Source: JAZLIT01 sp045617525
GTDB taxonomy: Bacteria; Bacillota; Bacilli; Bacillales_A; Planococcaceae
Direction: 5' to 3'
DNA length: 17,911 bases
Assembly (NCBI GenBank): GCA_045617525.1
Contig: JAZLIT010000008.1
Coordinates: forward strand, 1-17,911
The notes beneath the pieces were generated by a model. The model worked only from the letters and a program-made list of their open reading frames with translations, made no database searches and was not told the origin of the DNA. Below, piece after piece: positions 5,359 to 13,302 of this stretch; the stretch's first letter is position 1; each line of letters begins with the position of its first letter. The position numbers and the translations under genes are program-made.

Positions 5359-7020
5359 ATGGAGAATTTACGCTGTGAATGTGGACAAGAAAATCCATTT
5401 GGCACGAAGCTCTGTGCGAAGTGTGGACGTCCGCTGACAAAGGATGAGCAGGAGCAAAAGTTCGCAGATATGCGCTACGACGGGACTGCTATTCGTTCGA
5501 AAACATATAACAAATCAATTATAGATAAAGTGTGGAATTTTTTCTCAAGTGTAAAAGTTGGGATTTCGTTAATTATTATTAACTTAATCGCAGCTTCACT
5601 TGGAACGATTTTACCGCAAGAGTTCTATGTAAGTGCGGGAACAGCAGCGGAAAAGGCTGCCTACTATGAGCAGATGTACGGTTCATTAGGGAAGCTTTAC
5701 TATAATTTGGGATTATCGAATACCTATTCATCTTGGTGGTTCCAGATTTTAGTTGGATTACTGGGTATATCAATCATTATTGCGAGTATTGACCGCGGAA
5801 TTCCATTACATAAGTCGTTAAAAAATCAACGCGTGAAACGTCATGCTAGCTTTATGAAGCGTCAACGTGTTGTTGCTGAAGGGCCGTCTTTAGTAGAAGG
5901 GCAAGATACGCTTCAACTTGTTGAAGAAGCGCTGAAAAAGCAAAAGTACAATGTACGTCGCGAGGGCAACTCTATTTTAGGGGAACGTGGGCGCTTTGCA
6001 CGTTACGGTCCATACATTAATCATTTAGGATTAATAGTTTTCTTAGTAGGTGTTATGCTTCGTTTAGTTCCAGGGTTTTATACAGACGAGTCATTCTGGT
6101 TGTATGAAGACGAAATTCGAGCGGTTCCCGGAATGGAAGGCTATTACATTGAGAATAAGAGATTCTTATTAGAAACCTATGACAATCAAGCGCAAGGTGA
6201 GCAAGTGAAGCAAGGGGTTAATACCATTGCGAAAAACTTCCAAACTGATGTTATATTGTATAAAGCAAAAGACGGGGCTGTACCAGGTCAGGATACCGAT
6301 TTAGAAGTAGTAAAAGAGTATGATATTCGTGTGAATTTCCCATTAAAGCATGATGGTTTTGCGTTTTACCAAATGGATTATAATTTAAATGAATTAAAAA
6401 CAATGAAGTTTAAGTTGGCGCATAAAGAGACGGGTACTGAACTTGGTGATGTAAGTGTCGATTTAATCAACCCACAGGATTCTTATGTGATTGATGAAAA
6501 TACACGGGTGGAATTAGTGTCTTATTATCCAGATTTCTCTGGCTTTATAGACGGCGTCCCGCAGACGGCTACGCAATATCCAAATAATCCGGCCTTCATT
6601 TTCAGAATGTTCACACCACAAACACCTGAGGGAGAGACGAGCTTTGTGGCGATCCAACAAACGCTTGAACCACTGGGTGAAAATACGTATAAAATGGCCT
6701 TTAACGGTATTGAAACGAGAAGTAAATCTGGTTTAGCTGTTCATAACAATAAAGCAATTCCGATGTTATTTGTCGGAGGGATAATTTTCATGTTCGGAGT
6801 CGTAATTGGTGCTTACTTTAATCATCGCCGCGTATGGCTAGAGGTGCTTGAAGATGGTTCGATTCGATATGCAGCACATACGAATAAAAACTGGAGTACG
6901 ATTAAGAAGGATTTAGATGCAATCGTAGCACATGCGCATTTGCCGCATTATGTCGATCGACAAGATGAGGAAATAGCGCAGAATCAAGGACAAGAAAAGG
7001 AAGGTGACAACGCCTTATGA
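5359..7020 (+). CDS. resB: Cytochrome c biogenesis protein ResB (Ccs1)
   Basis: ResB, with ResC, forms the System II heme transporter and synthetase that ligates heme to cytochrome c outside the membrane. The 553-residue product starts with a cytoplasmic four-Cys zinc-ribbon-like motif (Cys6, Cys8, Cys19, Cys22), which the Bacillus homologue also has as I recall it. Membrane segments are visible at about 64-84, 126-144, 217-236 and 467-486, with a large extracytoplasmic domain between the third and fourth. His222, at the start of the third segment (YINHLGLI), is in a position expected for a heme-handling histidine. TAAGGAGC overlapping the resA stop is the ribosome binding site. The last codon overlaps the resC start (ATGA), so ResB and ResC are translationally coupled. 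Length and topology are normal for the family. Confidence 0.97.
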   Translation: MENLRCECGQENPFGTKLCAKCGRPLTKDEQEQKFADMRYDGTAIRSKTYNKSIIDKVWNFFSSVKVGISLIIINLIAASLGTILPQEFYVSAGTAAEKAAYYEQMYGSLGKLYYNLGLSNTYSSWWFQILVGLLGISIIIASIDRGIPLHKSLKNQRVKRHASFMKRQRVVAEGPSLVEGQDTLQLVEEALKKQKYNVRREGNSILGERGRFARYGPYINHLGLIVFLVGVMLRLVPGFYTDESFWLYEDEIRAVPGMEGYYIENKRFLLETYDNQAQGEQVKQGVNTIAKNFQTDVILYKAKDGAVPGQDTDLEVVKEYDIRVNFPLKHDGFAFYQMDYNLNELKTMKFKLAHKETGTELGDVSVDLINPQDSYVIDENTRVELVSYYPDFSGFIDGVPQTATQYPNNPAFIFRMFTPQTPEGETSFVAIQQTLEPLGENTYKMAFNGIETRSKSGLAVHNNKAIPMLFVGGIIFMFGVVIGAYFNHRRVWLEVLEDGSIRYAAHTNKNWSTIKKDLDAIVAHAHLPHYVDRQDEEIAQNQGQEKEGDNAL

Positions 7021-8201
7021 GTTTAATTGATTTAAGTGGAAATCTATTATTTGTTGCGTTCGTATGCTATTTGGTTGGCACATTCTTATTCGGTGGTGCG
7101 ATTAAAGAGAAGGATGATACGGCCGCTAATCGAGCAGAAAAATGGGGCAGACTTGCAATAATCATTACAATTATTGGTTTGATTTCCCAATTCGGCTATT
7201 TTATTACGCGTTGGATTCATACAGGACATGCACCTGTAAGTAATATGTTCGAGTTTACAACAGCGTTTGGTATGTTCATCGTACTTTCTTTTGTCGTTAT
7301 TTACTTTATGTATCGTGTCGCGGTACTTGGGGTTGTTGCATTACCGATTGCATTGCTAATTATCGTTTATGCATCGATGTTTCCTAGTGAGGTTAGCCCA
7401 CTCGTTCCATCTTTAAAAAGTAACTGGCTAACAATTCACGTAATTACGGCAGCTGTAGGCCAATCGATATTTGCGATTTCTGCTGTTGCTGGGTTAATCT
7501 ATTTATTAAAAGAAGTCGACTTATCAAAGCGTTCTAAAGAGCGTTTCTGGTTAGAAGGGATTTTATTCTTCTGTATAATGGTTGTTGGATTCGCTATAGC
7601 AACGCTTTCATTTAGCGGGGTGGGTTATGAATCAAAATTTGAATACGTAAACAATATTGGACAATCTGTGAAGGAAACCTATACAATGCCGCCAATTTTT
7701 GGCTACACAGATCATGTTCAAGTCGATGAAGCAAGGATGGCACCGCTTGTTGACTTACCGAACATTATTGATTCTCGTAAATTAACGACAGTTGTTTGGT
7801 CGGTGTTATTTGGTGGTATTATATACTTGTTGTACCGTTTAATTGTGCGTCGTTCAATTTCTGCGACAGTTCAACCATTAGTGAAACGTGTTAACTCGCA
7901 GCTAATGGATGAAATCGCTTATCGCGCAATTATGATTGCGTTCCCGATCTTTACTTTAGGTGCAATATTCTTCGCGATGATTTGGGCGCAAGAAGCATGG
8001 GGTCGATATTGGGGCTGGGATCCAAAAGAAGTATGGGCATTAATTACATGGTTATTCTACGCTGCATTCCTTCACCTACGTCTATCTAAAGGATGGGAAG
8101 GTAAGAAGTCAGCTTGGTTGACGGTAATTGGCTTCGTCATTATTATGTTCAATCTTGTTGTTGTAAACCTAATATTAGCGGGTTTACACTCGTACGCTTA
8201 A
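7017..8201 (+). CDS. resC: Cytochrome c biogenesis protein ResC (CcsA)
   Basis: ResC is the CcsA subunit of the System II heme handling complex and carries heme to the outer face of the membrane. The 394-residue polytopic protein contains the diagnostic tryptophan-rich WWD motif WGRYWGWDPKEVW at 328-340. Candidate heme-ligand histidines are His71 (TGHAPVSNMFE), His141, His353 (FLHLR) and His391. I count about eight hydrophobic segments. It begins with the ATGA overlap with resB; AAGGAAGGTG lies just upstream. A strong terminator follows, ending the resABC transcript before resD. Confidence 0.97.
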   Translation: MSLIDLSGNLLFVAFVCYLVGTFLFGGAIKEKDDTAANRAEKWGRLAIIITIIGLISQFGYFITRWIHTGHAPVSNMFEFTTAFGMFIVLSFVVIYFMYRVAVLGVVALPIALLIIVYASMFPSEVSPLVPSLKSNWLTIHVITAAVGQSIFAISAVAGLIYLLKEVDLSKRSKERFWLEGILFFCIMVVGFAIATLSFSGVGYESKFEYVNNIGQSVKETYTMPPIFGYTDHVQVDEARMAPLVDLPNIIDSRKLTTVVWSVLFGGIIYLLYRLIVRRSISATVQPLVKRVNSQLMDEIAYRAIMIAFPIFTLGAIFFAMIWAQEAWGRYWGWDPKEVWALITWLFYAAFLHLRLSKGWEGKKSAWLTVIGFVIIMFNLVVVNLILAGLHSYA

Positions 8202-8215
8202 GTCGTCATTATTAA

Positions 8216-8259
8216 AGGTGTAAATAAAGTCGTTTCTTGACTTATTTACATCTTTTTTT
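8216..8259 (+). terminator. Intrinsic terminator between resC and resD
   Basis: A 14-15 bp stem (5' arm 8217-8231, 3' arm 8239-8252) with one bulged A and a 7-nt loop is followed by seven T residues (8253-8259). It separates the cytochrome c maturation genes from the regulatory pair. Confidence 0.92.
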
Positions 8260-8375
8260 GATTGCGAATTATTTGAAATACTACGTTAATTATACATAAT
8301 TATCTAAAAATTAATTTTATATGCTAATTTTTGTGCTAAATTTTACATATAATAGAATTTTGCTACTACGTGTAC

Positions 8376-8404
8376 TTTTCAATTTGCAAAAGAGAATGTA
8401 CAAT
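8376..8404 (+). promoter_or_regulatory. Candidate sigma-A promoter of resDE
   Basis: TTTTCA (8376-8381), a 17-bp spacer and TACAAT (8399-8404) lie 50 bp before the resD start. A second -10-like TATAAT (8348-8353) has no good -35. Because a terminator lies between resC and resD, resDE needs its own promoter in this 195-bp AT-rich gap. Confidence 0.45.
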
Positions 8405-8454
8405 AGAGAGTGTGTTATATAGGTAGATATAGGAGTTTGAGAGGGGTAACATCT

Positions 8455-9171
8455 GTGGCAGAGAATATTACTGTATTAATTGTAGACGATGAGGATCGTA
8501 TTCGTCGTTTATTAAGAATGTACCTAGAACGTGAAGGTTACATGGTTGAAGAAGCTGAAAATGGCGACGAGGCAGTTGAAAAAGTATTTGAAAAAGATTA
8601 CCACTGTGTACTTTTAGATATTATGATGCCCGAAAAAGACGGTCTTCAAGTTTGTGCGGAGATTCGCGAAAAGAAAATGACGCCAATAATTTTATTAACA
8701 GCAAAAGGTGAAGAAGCGAATCGTGTTCAAGGCTTTGAGCTTGGGGCGGATGATTACATTGTAAAGCCATTTAGTCCACGTGAAGTTGTATTGCGTTTAA
8801 AGGCAATTTTACGACGATCATCTGCTTTAACGCAAATTACAAGCCCTTCATCGTCGAAAGATTTAGTGGTTTTCCCACACTTAACAATTGACCACGACGC
8901 GCACCGTGTAACAGCGGATGGGCAAGAGGTTAATTTAACGCCAAAAGAATATGAATTACTTTATTTCTTAGCGAAAGCGCCGGATAAAGTATTTGATCGT
9001 GAGCAACTTTTAAAAGAAGTTTGGCATTATGACTTCTTTGGGGACTTACGTACTGTAGATACGCATGTAAAACGACTACGTGAAAAGTTAAATCGAGTTT
9101 CTGAAGACGCAGCGAAAATGATCGTAACCGTATGGGGCGTTGGCTATAAATTCGAGGTCGTGAATGAATAG
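8455..9171 (+). CDS. resD: Response regulator ResD (OmpR/PhoB family)
   Basis: ResD is the DNA-binding response regulator of the ResDE system that activates aerobic and anaerobic respiratory genes in Bacillus. The 238-residue product has a receiver domain (about 5-120: acidic pair Asp11/Asp12, phosphoacceptor Asp55 in LLDIMMP, Thr82, Lys104). A winged-helix effector domain follows (about 137-236), with the recognition region FGDLRTVDTHVKRLREKL at 195-212. The start is GTG at 8455, with GAGGGG at 8441-8446; the frame is open to a GTG at 8410 but the homologous N-terminus begins at 8455. The sequence around VFDREQLLKEVW and DFFGDLRTVDTHVK closely matches B. subtilis ResD as I remember it. It overlaps resE by 8 bp. 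B. subtilis resA and cyd genes are targets, so feedback on the upstream resABC promoter is possible. Confidence 0.96.
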   Translation: MAENITVLIVDDEDRIRRLLRMYLEREGYMVEEAENGDEAVEKVFEKDYHCVLLDIMMPEKDGLQVCAEIREKKMTPIILLTAKGEEANRVQGFELGADDYIVKPFSPREVVLRLKAILRRSSALTQITSPSSSKDLVVFPHLTIDHDAHRVTADGQEVNLTPKEYELLYFLAKAPDKVFDREQLLKEVWHYDFFGDLRTVDTHVKRLREKLNRVSEDAAKMIVTVWGVGYKFEVVNE

Positions 9172-10936
9172 AATATGGAATAGTATTGTCGGGAAGCTAT
9201 GGGGAACCATTTTGCTTCTCGTTTCCTTTGTCCTCTTTATTTTCACCGTACTCATGCTTGAATTTCTTGGTGATTACCATAATGAGATAGCTGAGCGCTC
9301 GCTTCGACAAACTGCTGCGACGATTGCGAGTATTGTGGATGAAAATAATTTTAATGATGCGACCATTGAAATAATCAAAGAGATTATGGTTGAGGAAACG
9401 AATGTAATTATTGCAAAATCACCAATGCAAATTTTATATGCGGAGCAGCAAGGGTTAAATAAGGAAAATATACAACATAATATCCTGACGAATAAAGCAT
9501 TTACTTCTGTTTACGAAAGTAATCAAACAATAGCGAGGGAATTAATCTTACCCTCACATACAGATGAATCGAAAATGGATTCTTATGTCGTATTAGGCTT
9601 CCCGTTACAGAATAATCAAGAGCTACATGGTGCGGTATTTATTTACCAAAATCCTGAAGCAAAAAATGCTGCAAGCCAGGAAACGACAACGATCGTTTTA
9701 TTAGCTGCAACGATCGCCTTTATCTTAACGACGGTATTTGCTTTCTTCTTATCATCACGTATTACGTCGCCACTCCGTAAAATGCGTGAACATGCATTTG
9801 AACTGGCGAAGGGTAAGTTTGATTCGAAATTACCGACAACACAAAATGATGAAATTGGTCAGCTTGCGATTGCATTTAATCAAATGGGTCGGCAATTAAA
9901 GCATCATTTAGAAGTGATCAATCAAGAAAAAGAGCAGCTTTCGAGCGTATTAACCTCGATGACAGATGCGGTAATTACATTTAATAGTGACCGCTCGATA
10001 TTGGTGAGCAATCCGCCTGCTGAAAAGTTACTTCAAAAATGGTATGTGAGCAATAAAGCGGTCAGTAATCAACCGATGCCAGCTGAAATTTATCATATGC
10101 TTGATCATGTACTAGATTTTGAAGATAAAATTGAAGAAGAAATCGAATTGAATGGTGCTTATTTCGGCGTAACAATCAGTCCGCTCTATAATGGCAATAA
10201 TGTCCGTGGTGCAGTTGCGGTCATACGTGATAAAACGGAGCAGAATCGCTTGGAAAAGTTGAAATCGGATTTTATCGCCAATGTTTCGCATGAATTGAGA
10301 ACGCCAATTGCGATGCTTCAAGGCTATTCAGAGGCGATTTTAGATGAGGTAGTGACAACTGAGGAAGATAAAAACGAAATGATTCGCATTATTTATGATG
10401 AATCACAACGTATGGGTCGACTTGTGACGGATTTATTAGATTTGGCACGGATGAGCTCAGGTTTTGTGACACTGTATAAAGAAATGGTATCAGTTGTTCC
10501 GGTTATTGAGCGAATGACGCAGAAATTTGCGCAAGTGGCAAAAGAGAAGAAAGTCAATTTGATTTTTGACAGTCAAGTGTCGGAAGATTTAATGCTAGAG
10601 CTAGATGAAGATCGTATTGAACAAGTACTGACGAATTTAATCGATAATGCGATTCGCCACTCACCGGTTGGCCGTACAGTTACGGTGACTCTGACACAGG
10701 AACAGTCCTATTTGAAAGTGGATGTGGCTGATACGGGGGTAGGCATCCCATTAGAAGATTTATCATACGTATTTGAGCGTTTTTACAAGGCTGATAAAGC
10801 TAGAACGCGTTCTAAAGGTGGTACAGGACTTGGACTTGCGATTGCAAAAAATATAGTTGAGGCACATGGAGGGAATATTTCGGTAGATAGCGTAGAGAAA
10901 GAAGGCACGACGTTTACGTTCTATCTTCCAATTTAA
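9164..10936 (+). CDS. resE: Sensor histidine kinase ResE
   Basis: ResE is the membrane sensor kinase and phosphatase for ResD, reacting to oxygen limitation, nitric oxide or redox state. The 590-residue protein has a first membrane segment at 14-35, an extracytoplasmic sensor region of about 140 residues, a second membrane segment near 176-197, a HAMP linker (about 197-250) and a cytoplasmic PAS domain (about 255-360). The HisKA domain has the phosphorylation motif NVSHELRTP (His376). The ATPase domain has the N box (Asn491-Asn495, NLIDN), DTGVG (523-527), FERF (537-540) and GGTGLGL (552-558). The ATG at 9164 lies inside the end of resD, so translation is coupled. No residue needed for kinase activity is missing. 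The sensor domain sequence alone does not reveal the signal. Confidence 0.96.
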   Translation: MNRIWNSIVGKLWGTILLLVSFVLFIFTVLMLEFLGDYHNEIAERSLRQTAATIASIVDENNFNDATIEIIKEIMVEETNVIIAKSPMQILYAEQQGLNKENIQHNILTNKAFTSVYESNQTIARELILPSHTDESKMDSYVVLGFPLQNNQELHGAVFIYQNPEAKNAASQETTTIVLLAATIAFILTTVFAFFLSSRITSPLRKMREHAFELAKGKFDSKLPTTQNDEIGQLAIAFNQMGRQLKHHLEVINQEKEQLSSVLTSMTDAVITFNSDRSILVSNPPAEKLLQKWYVSNKAVSNQPMPAEIYHMLDHVLDFEDKIEEEIELNGAYFGVTISPLYNGNNVRGAVAVIRDKTEQNRLEKLKSDFIANVSHELRTPIAMLQGYSEAILDEVVTTEEDKNEMIRIIYDESQRMGRLVTDLLDLARMSSGFVTLYKEMVSVVPVIERMTQKFAQVAKEKKVNLIFDSQVSEDLMLELDEDRIEQVLTNLIDNAIRHSPVGRTVTVTLTQEQSYLKVDVADTGVGIPLEDLSYVFERFYKADKARTRSKGGTGLGLAIAKNIVEAHGGNISVDSVEKEGTTFTFYLPI

Positions 10937-10947
10937 TAGTGCTAGAG

Positions 10948-10985
10948 GCAGCTTAGGAGATGAAAATCTATAAGCTGCTTTTTTT
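10948..10985 (+). terminator. Intrinsic terminator of resDE
   Basis: GCAGCTTA (10948-10955) pairs with TAAGCTGC (10971-10978) around a 15-nt loop, followed by seven T residues to 10985. It starts 11 bp after the resE stop. Confidence 0.9.
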
Positions 10986-11067
10986 ATGGTTACAAAATAT
11001 GGATTATATTGTTAAAAGGTAGTTATTAATAGGGATAATTTGTTAAAATGAAAAAATATAAGACCTA

Positions 11068-11093
11068 AGAAACTTTTTCGAATTATAAACGAC
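11068..11093 (+). promoter_or_regulatory. ECF-type (SigX-like) promoter of sigX-rsiX
   Basis: AGAAAC (11068-11073) is followed by the T-tract typical of ECF -35 regions and, after 16 bp, CGAC (11090-11093). B. subtilis SigX prefers TGTAAC-N16/17-CGAC; the -10 here matches and the -35 keeps the essential AAC. Transcription would begin near 11100, about 20 nt before the sigX ATG. This predicts positive autoregulation. Confidence 0.65.
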
Positions 11094-11121
11094 AAATTTA
11101 ATGAAGGACGGAGGATCACCT

Positions 11122-11652
11122 ATGAACGAGCATATATTCCATCGATTATATGATGATTACCATAGCGATGTATTTCATTTTTTAATTTATATGCTGAAGG
11201 ACCGTGCTACTGCGGAGGATCTTTCTCATGAAGTATACATTCGTGCGATCAAAGCGTATGAACGCTTTGAAAATAAATCGAGTGAAAAAACATGGTTATT
11301 CGCGATTGCTAAAAATGTAGCAATTGATCATTTCCGAAAGCAAAAAGTTCGTTCGCAGTATGCGTTCGATTTTTTTGACTGGGAATCTGAACAGTTAATT
11401 GGAATCGATAAATCACCTGAAGAAATTTCGATTGGCAACGAAGAGAATGTGCAGCTGTATCGAGCTTTAGATGAGTGCTCTGGGGATCAAAAAGTCGTTA
11501 TCATCTTACGTTTTATCCAACAATTATCAATAGCAGAAACAGCTAAGGTACTTGAATGGAGCGATTCGAAAGTGAAGACAACACAACACCGTGCGATAAA
11601 ACAACTGAAATTATTGATGGCACAAAATGAAAGTGAGGCGAAGCTAGGATGA
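11122..11652 (+). CDS. sigX: ECF RNA polymerase sigma factor SigX
   Basis: This is an extracytoplasmic-function sigma factor that redirects RNA polymerase to envelope-modification genes (in B. subtilis, dlt and pssA among others). The 176-residue product has sigma region 2 (about 6-73, with DVFHFLIYMLKD, the AEDLSHEVYIRAIKAY stretch and KTWLFAIAKNVAIDHFRKQ split across 2.2-2.4). It also has region 4 (about 109-163, with VVIILRFIQQLSIAETA and SDSKVKTTQHRAIKQL). KTWLFAIAKNVAIDHFRKQ and SKVKTTQHR match B. subtilis SigX closely from memory, and the place after resE is the same. GGAGGA (11110-11115) sets the ATG at 11122, not the ATG at 11101. Its stop overlaps the rsiX start (ATGA). Assignment to SigX rather than another ECF sigma rests on synteny plus sequence resemblance. 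Confidence 0.92.
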   Translation: MNEHIFHRLYDDYHSDVFHFLIYMLKDRATAEDLSHEVYIRAIKAYERFENKSSEKTWLFAIAKNVAIDHFRKQKVRSQYAFDFFDWESEQLIGIDKSPEEISIGNEENVQLYRALDECSGDQKVVIILRFIQQLSIAETAKVLEWSDSKVKTTQHRAIKQLKLLMAQNESEAKLG

Positions 11653-12929
11653 ATGACAATAAATGGGGAGAGCTAGAAATTGAAAAAGCACTTCAAAATA
11701 GTCCAAAAATCCAAGATACGCGCTCAAAGGAAGATATTTTTAAACGATTACAGCAAGAGGGGATTTTTGATGAGGAGATTGTGACAGCTCTTGAACCTCA
11801 AACACCCGCTCCGATTATTATAGAGAAGAAAAAGCGAAATATTTATTCGAAAATAGGTTATTTGGTGGCGTTATTTGCACTGATTATTATCGTTCCGCTA
11901 CTGTTGATAAACAATAAGGCAAACGATTCTGCGGGAGAGGCAGTAAATTCATCTCAAGAAGCTCTGGATATAAGTGATATGCGGGAATCGGAAGAAATCG
12001 AAAGCTTTTCTACCAGTGAAGAGGAAAATTCAATGGAAGGAAAAGCTGAGTTGAGTCGTGCGACTATGGAAATTTCTAATGACTTTCGAACAGCTTTATA
12101 TGAAGATGAAGTTGTAGATGAGACAATCTTTACGATAGGGCTTTCTAGTGATGCGGCAGAAAGTGTTCCTGTTTCATTAAAAATTCCTCAATCCTTTATA
12201 GAAGAGGCTTTTGAAGGGGTACAGCCGACCTATTTACAGTTATACGGTGTAATTGCTCCGTTAATTAAAGAAGATGATTTAGGTTTTTCCGATTATCATC
12301 CGTTTAAAGGGCATTTTGAAGAGCAAGGGATGAGATTGATTCATTATTTACCTGTAAATCATCCATATGATTTAGGTTCGGCATCGATTTCCAATTATAT
12401 GGGGGCGTTAGAGGACACGTTTGGGAATCATTACGAGGAAGTTCTTATTTTAAATGAAAATGGATCACCCATTGAATTTTCTCACTTGGGTATATTAGAT
12501 GAACCGGTTAAAATCTCGGGAATCGAAATGAAGGCAAATTATTTTATAGTTGAAACAGGTGAGGAACGACGCTATTTAAGTACTAATTTTCGAACGAGGT
12601 ACGCAACAGTGGAAGAAGCTTTTTCTGCATTAGCGGTGGAGTCCAATGATATTTATCAAAGTGCTTTAATAAAAGATGTGGCTTTTTCGATTGAGAATCG
12701 TGATACTGTGGTGGCCGTTTCATTCGAGCTTCCGTTCGATGTATATGAGCAGGATGAAGTACGTGTAATGGAAATGATAGAGGCTATGGTATTGACTGCA
12801 GCGAGCTTTGGTAAGCAAACGCAGTTTATTAATATTGTTCAATCAAATTGGAATGGTTTTGAATTTGATACAGTACTGCCTCGAGTACTAGGCGTTAATG
12901 AGCTAGATTTTGAATCCATAGAAAAATGA
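11649..12929 (+). CDS. rsiX: Anti-sigma-X factor RsiX
   Basis: RsiX is the membrane-bound anti-sigma factor that holds SigX inactive until an envelope signal releases it. The 426-residue product has a cytoplasmic N-terminal part (1-65, with QDTRSKEDIFKRLQ at 22-35, resembling the KDHRSPEDIYKRL of B. subtilis RsiX), one membrane segment (about 68-88) and a long extracytoplasmic part. The region from 91 to about 140 is Ser/Glu-rich and looks unstructured. The remainder, ending with EMIEAMVLTAASFGK near 378-392, resembles the C-terminus of RsiX. It is longer than B. subtilis RsiX (about 368 from memory), mostly because of the linker. The ATGA overlap couples it to sigX, which keeps sigma and anti-sigma balanced. 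No zinc-binding HXXXCXXC motif is seen, as expected for RsiX-type rather than ZAS-type anti-sigma factors. Confidence 0.88.
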   Translation: MNDNKWGELEIEKALQNSPKIQDTRSKEDIFKRLQQEGIFDEEIVTALEPQTPAPIIIEKKKRNIYSKIGYLVALFALIIIVPLLLINNKANDSAGEAVNSSQEALDISDMRESEEIESFSTSEEENSMEGKAELSRATMEISNDFRTALYEDEVVDETIFTIGLSSDAAESVPVSLKIPQSFIEEAFEGVQPTYLQLYGVIAPLIKEDDLGFSDYHPFKGHFEEQGMRLIHYLPVNHPYDLGSASISNYMGALEDTFGNHYEEVLILNENGSPIEFSHLGILDEPVKISGIEMKANYFIVETGEERRYLSTNFRTRYATVEEAFSALAVESNDIYQSALIKDVAFSIENRDTVVAVSFELPFDVYEQDEVRVMEMIEAMVLTAASFGKQTQFINIVQSNWNGFEFDTVLPRVLGVNELDFESIEK

Positions 12930-12937
12930 TGTATGAA

Positions 12938-12976
12938 AAAGGATTGTAAACAAATAGGTTTACAAATCCTTTTTTT
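12938..12976 (+). terminator. Intrinsic terminator of sigX-rsiX
   Basis: AAAGGATTGTAAAC (12938-12951) pairs with GTTTACAAATCCTTT (from 12958) with one bulged base and a 6-nt loop, followed by a T-run to 12976. The 3' arm also carries the -35 hexamer of the next promoter. Confidence 0.9.
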
Positions 12977-12986
12977 CTTTTATAAT
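12959..12986 (+). promoter_or_regulatory. Sigma-A promoter of the ribU riboswitch transcript
   Basis: TTTACA (12959-12964), a 16-bp spacer and a perfect TATAAT (12981-12986) place the transcript start near 12993, about 22 nt before the riboswitch P1 stem. The -35 lies within the 3' arm of the rsiX terminator. Confidence 0.75.
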
Positions 12987-13014
12987 TATAAGGGTAAGAC
13001 AATTTAATATTGAT

Positions 13015-13187
13015 TCATCTTCGGGGCAGGGTGTAATTCCCGACCGGCGGTAATATGAAATGACAGCCTCTGACCGTTATTGGAGGACGCTGTATACCAT
13101 TTCTCGAGCCCGCGAGCCGCACTTTTGTGTAGCAGGATTTGGTGTAATTCCAAAGCCGACAGTATAGTCTGGATGGGAGAAGATGGA
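13015..13187 (+). ncRNA. FMN riboswitch (RFN element)
   Basis: The aptamer senses flavin mononucleotide in the nascent ribU mRNA. The conserved core is easily read: GGGGCAGGGTG and CCCGACCGGCGGTAAT at 13023-13055, AGCCCGCGAGCCGC at 13107-13120, GCAGGATTTGGTG at 13132-13144, CCAAAGCCGACAGT at 13150-13163, and GGATGGGAGAAGATGG near the 3' end. P1 pairs TCATCTT (13015-13021) with AAGATGGA (13180-13187). A transcription terminator 115 nt downstream and a complementary antiterminator indicate control by premature termination when FMN is abundant. Confidence 0.97.
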
Positions 13188-13302
13188 GGTACGGTCGTCA
13201 TTTTATGGAAAATGGCGTAGTTTCGTATAAAAGTTTTTAACGTTAAGCTAAAATTTTCCAACGAAACTACAAGTAGACCTCTTTTTAAGTGTGCCTATTT
13301 CT

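Noticed and set aside
8331..8348. Rex/Fnr-like site TTGTG-N8-TACAT upstream of resD
   Set aside because: Only the left half matches Rex (TTGTG); the right half fits three of five bases and the spacing is wrong for Fnr. Too weak for a call, though redox control of resDE would make sense.
11101..11121. Upstream ATG at 11101 as the sigX start
   Set aside because: It would put the GGAGGA ribosome binding site inside the gene. The ATG at 11122 has correct spacing and matches the homologous N-terminus.
13004..13261. Minus-strand 85-codon open frame
   Set aside because: It lies entirely across the FMN riboswitch and its linker, has no recognisable product, and is explained by RNA structure on the plus strand.
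13206..13270. H-type pseudoknot in the ribU leader from the two crossing stems
   Set aside because: The stems cross but are directly adjacent with no nucleotide to span the 8-bp first stem, which is sterically implausible. Mutually exclusive hairpins are more likely.
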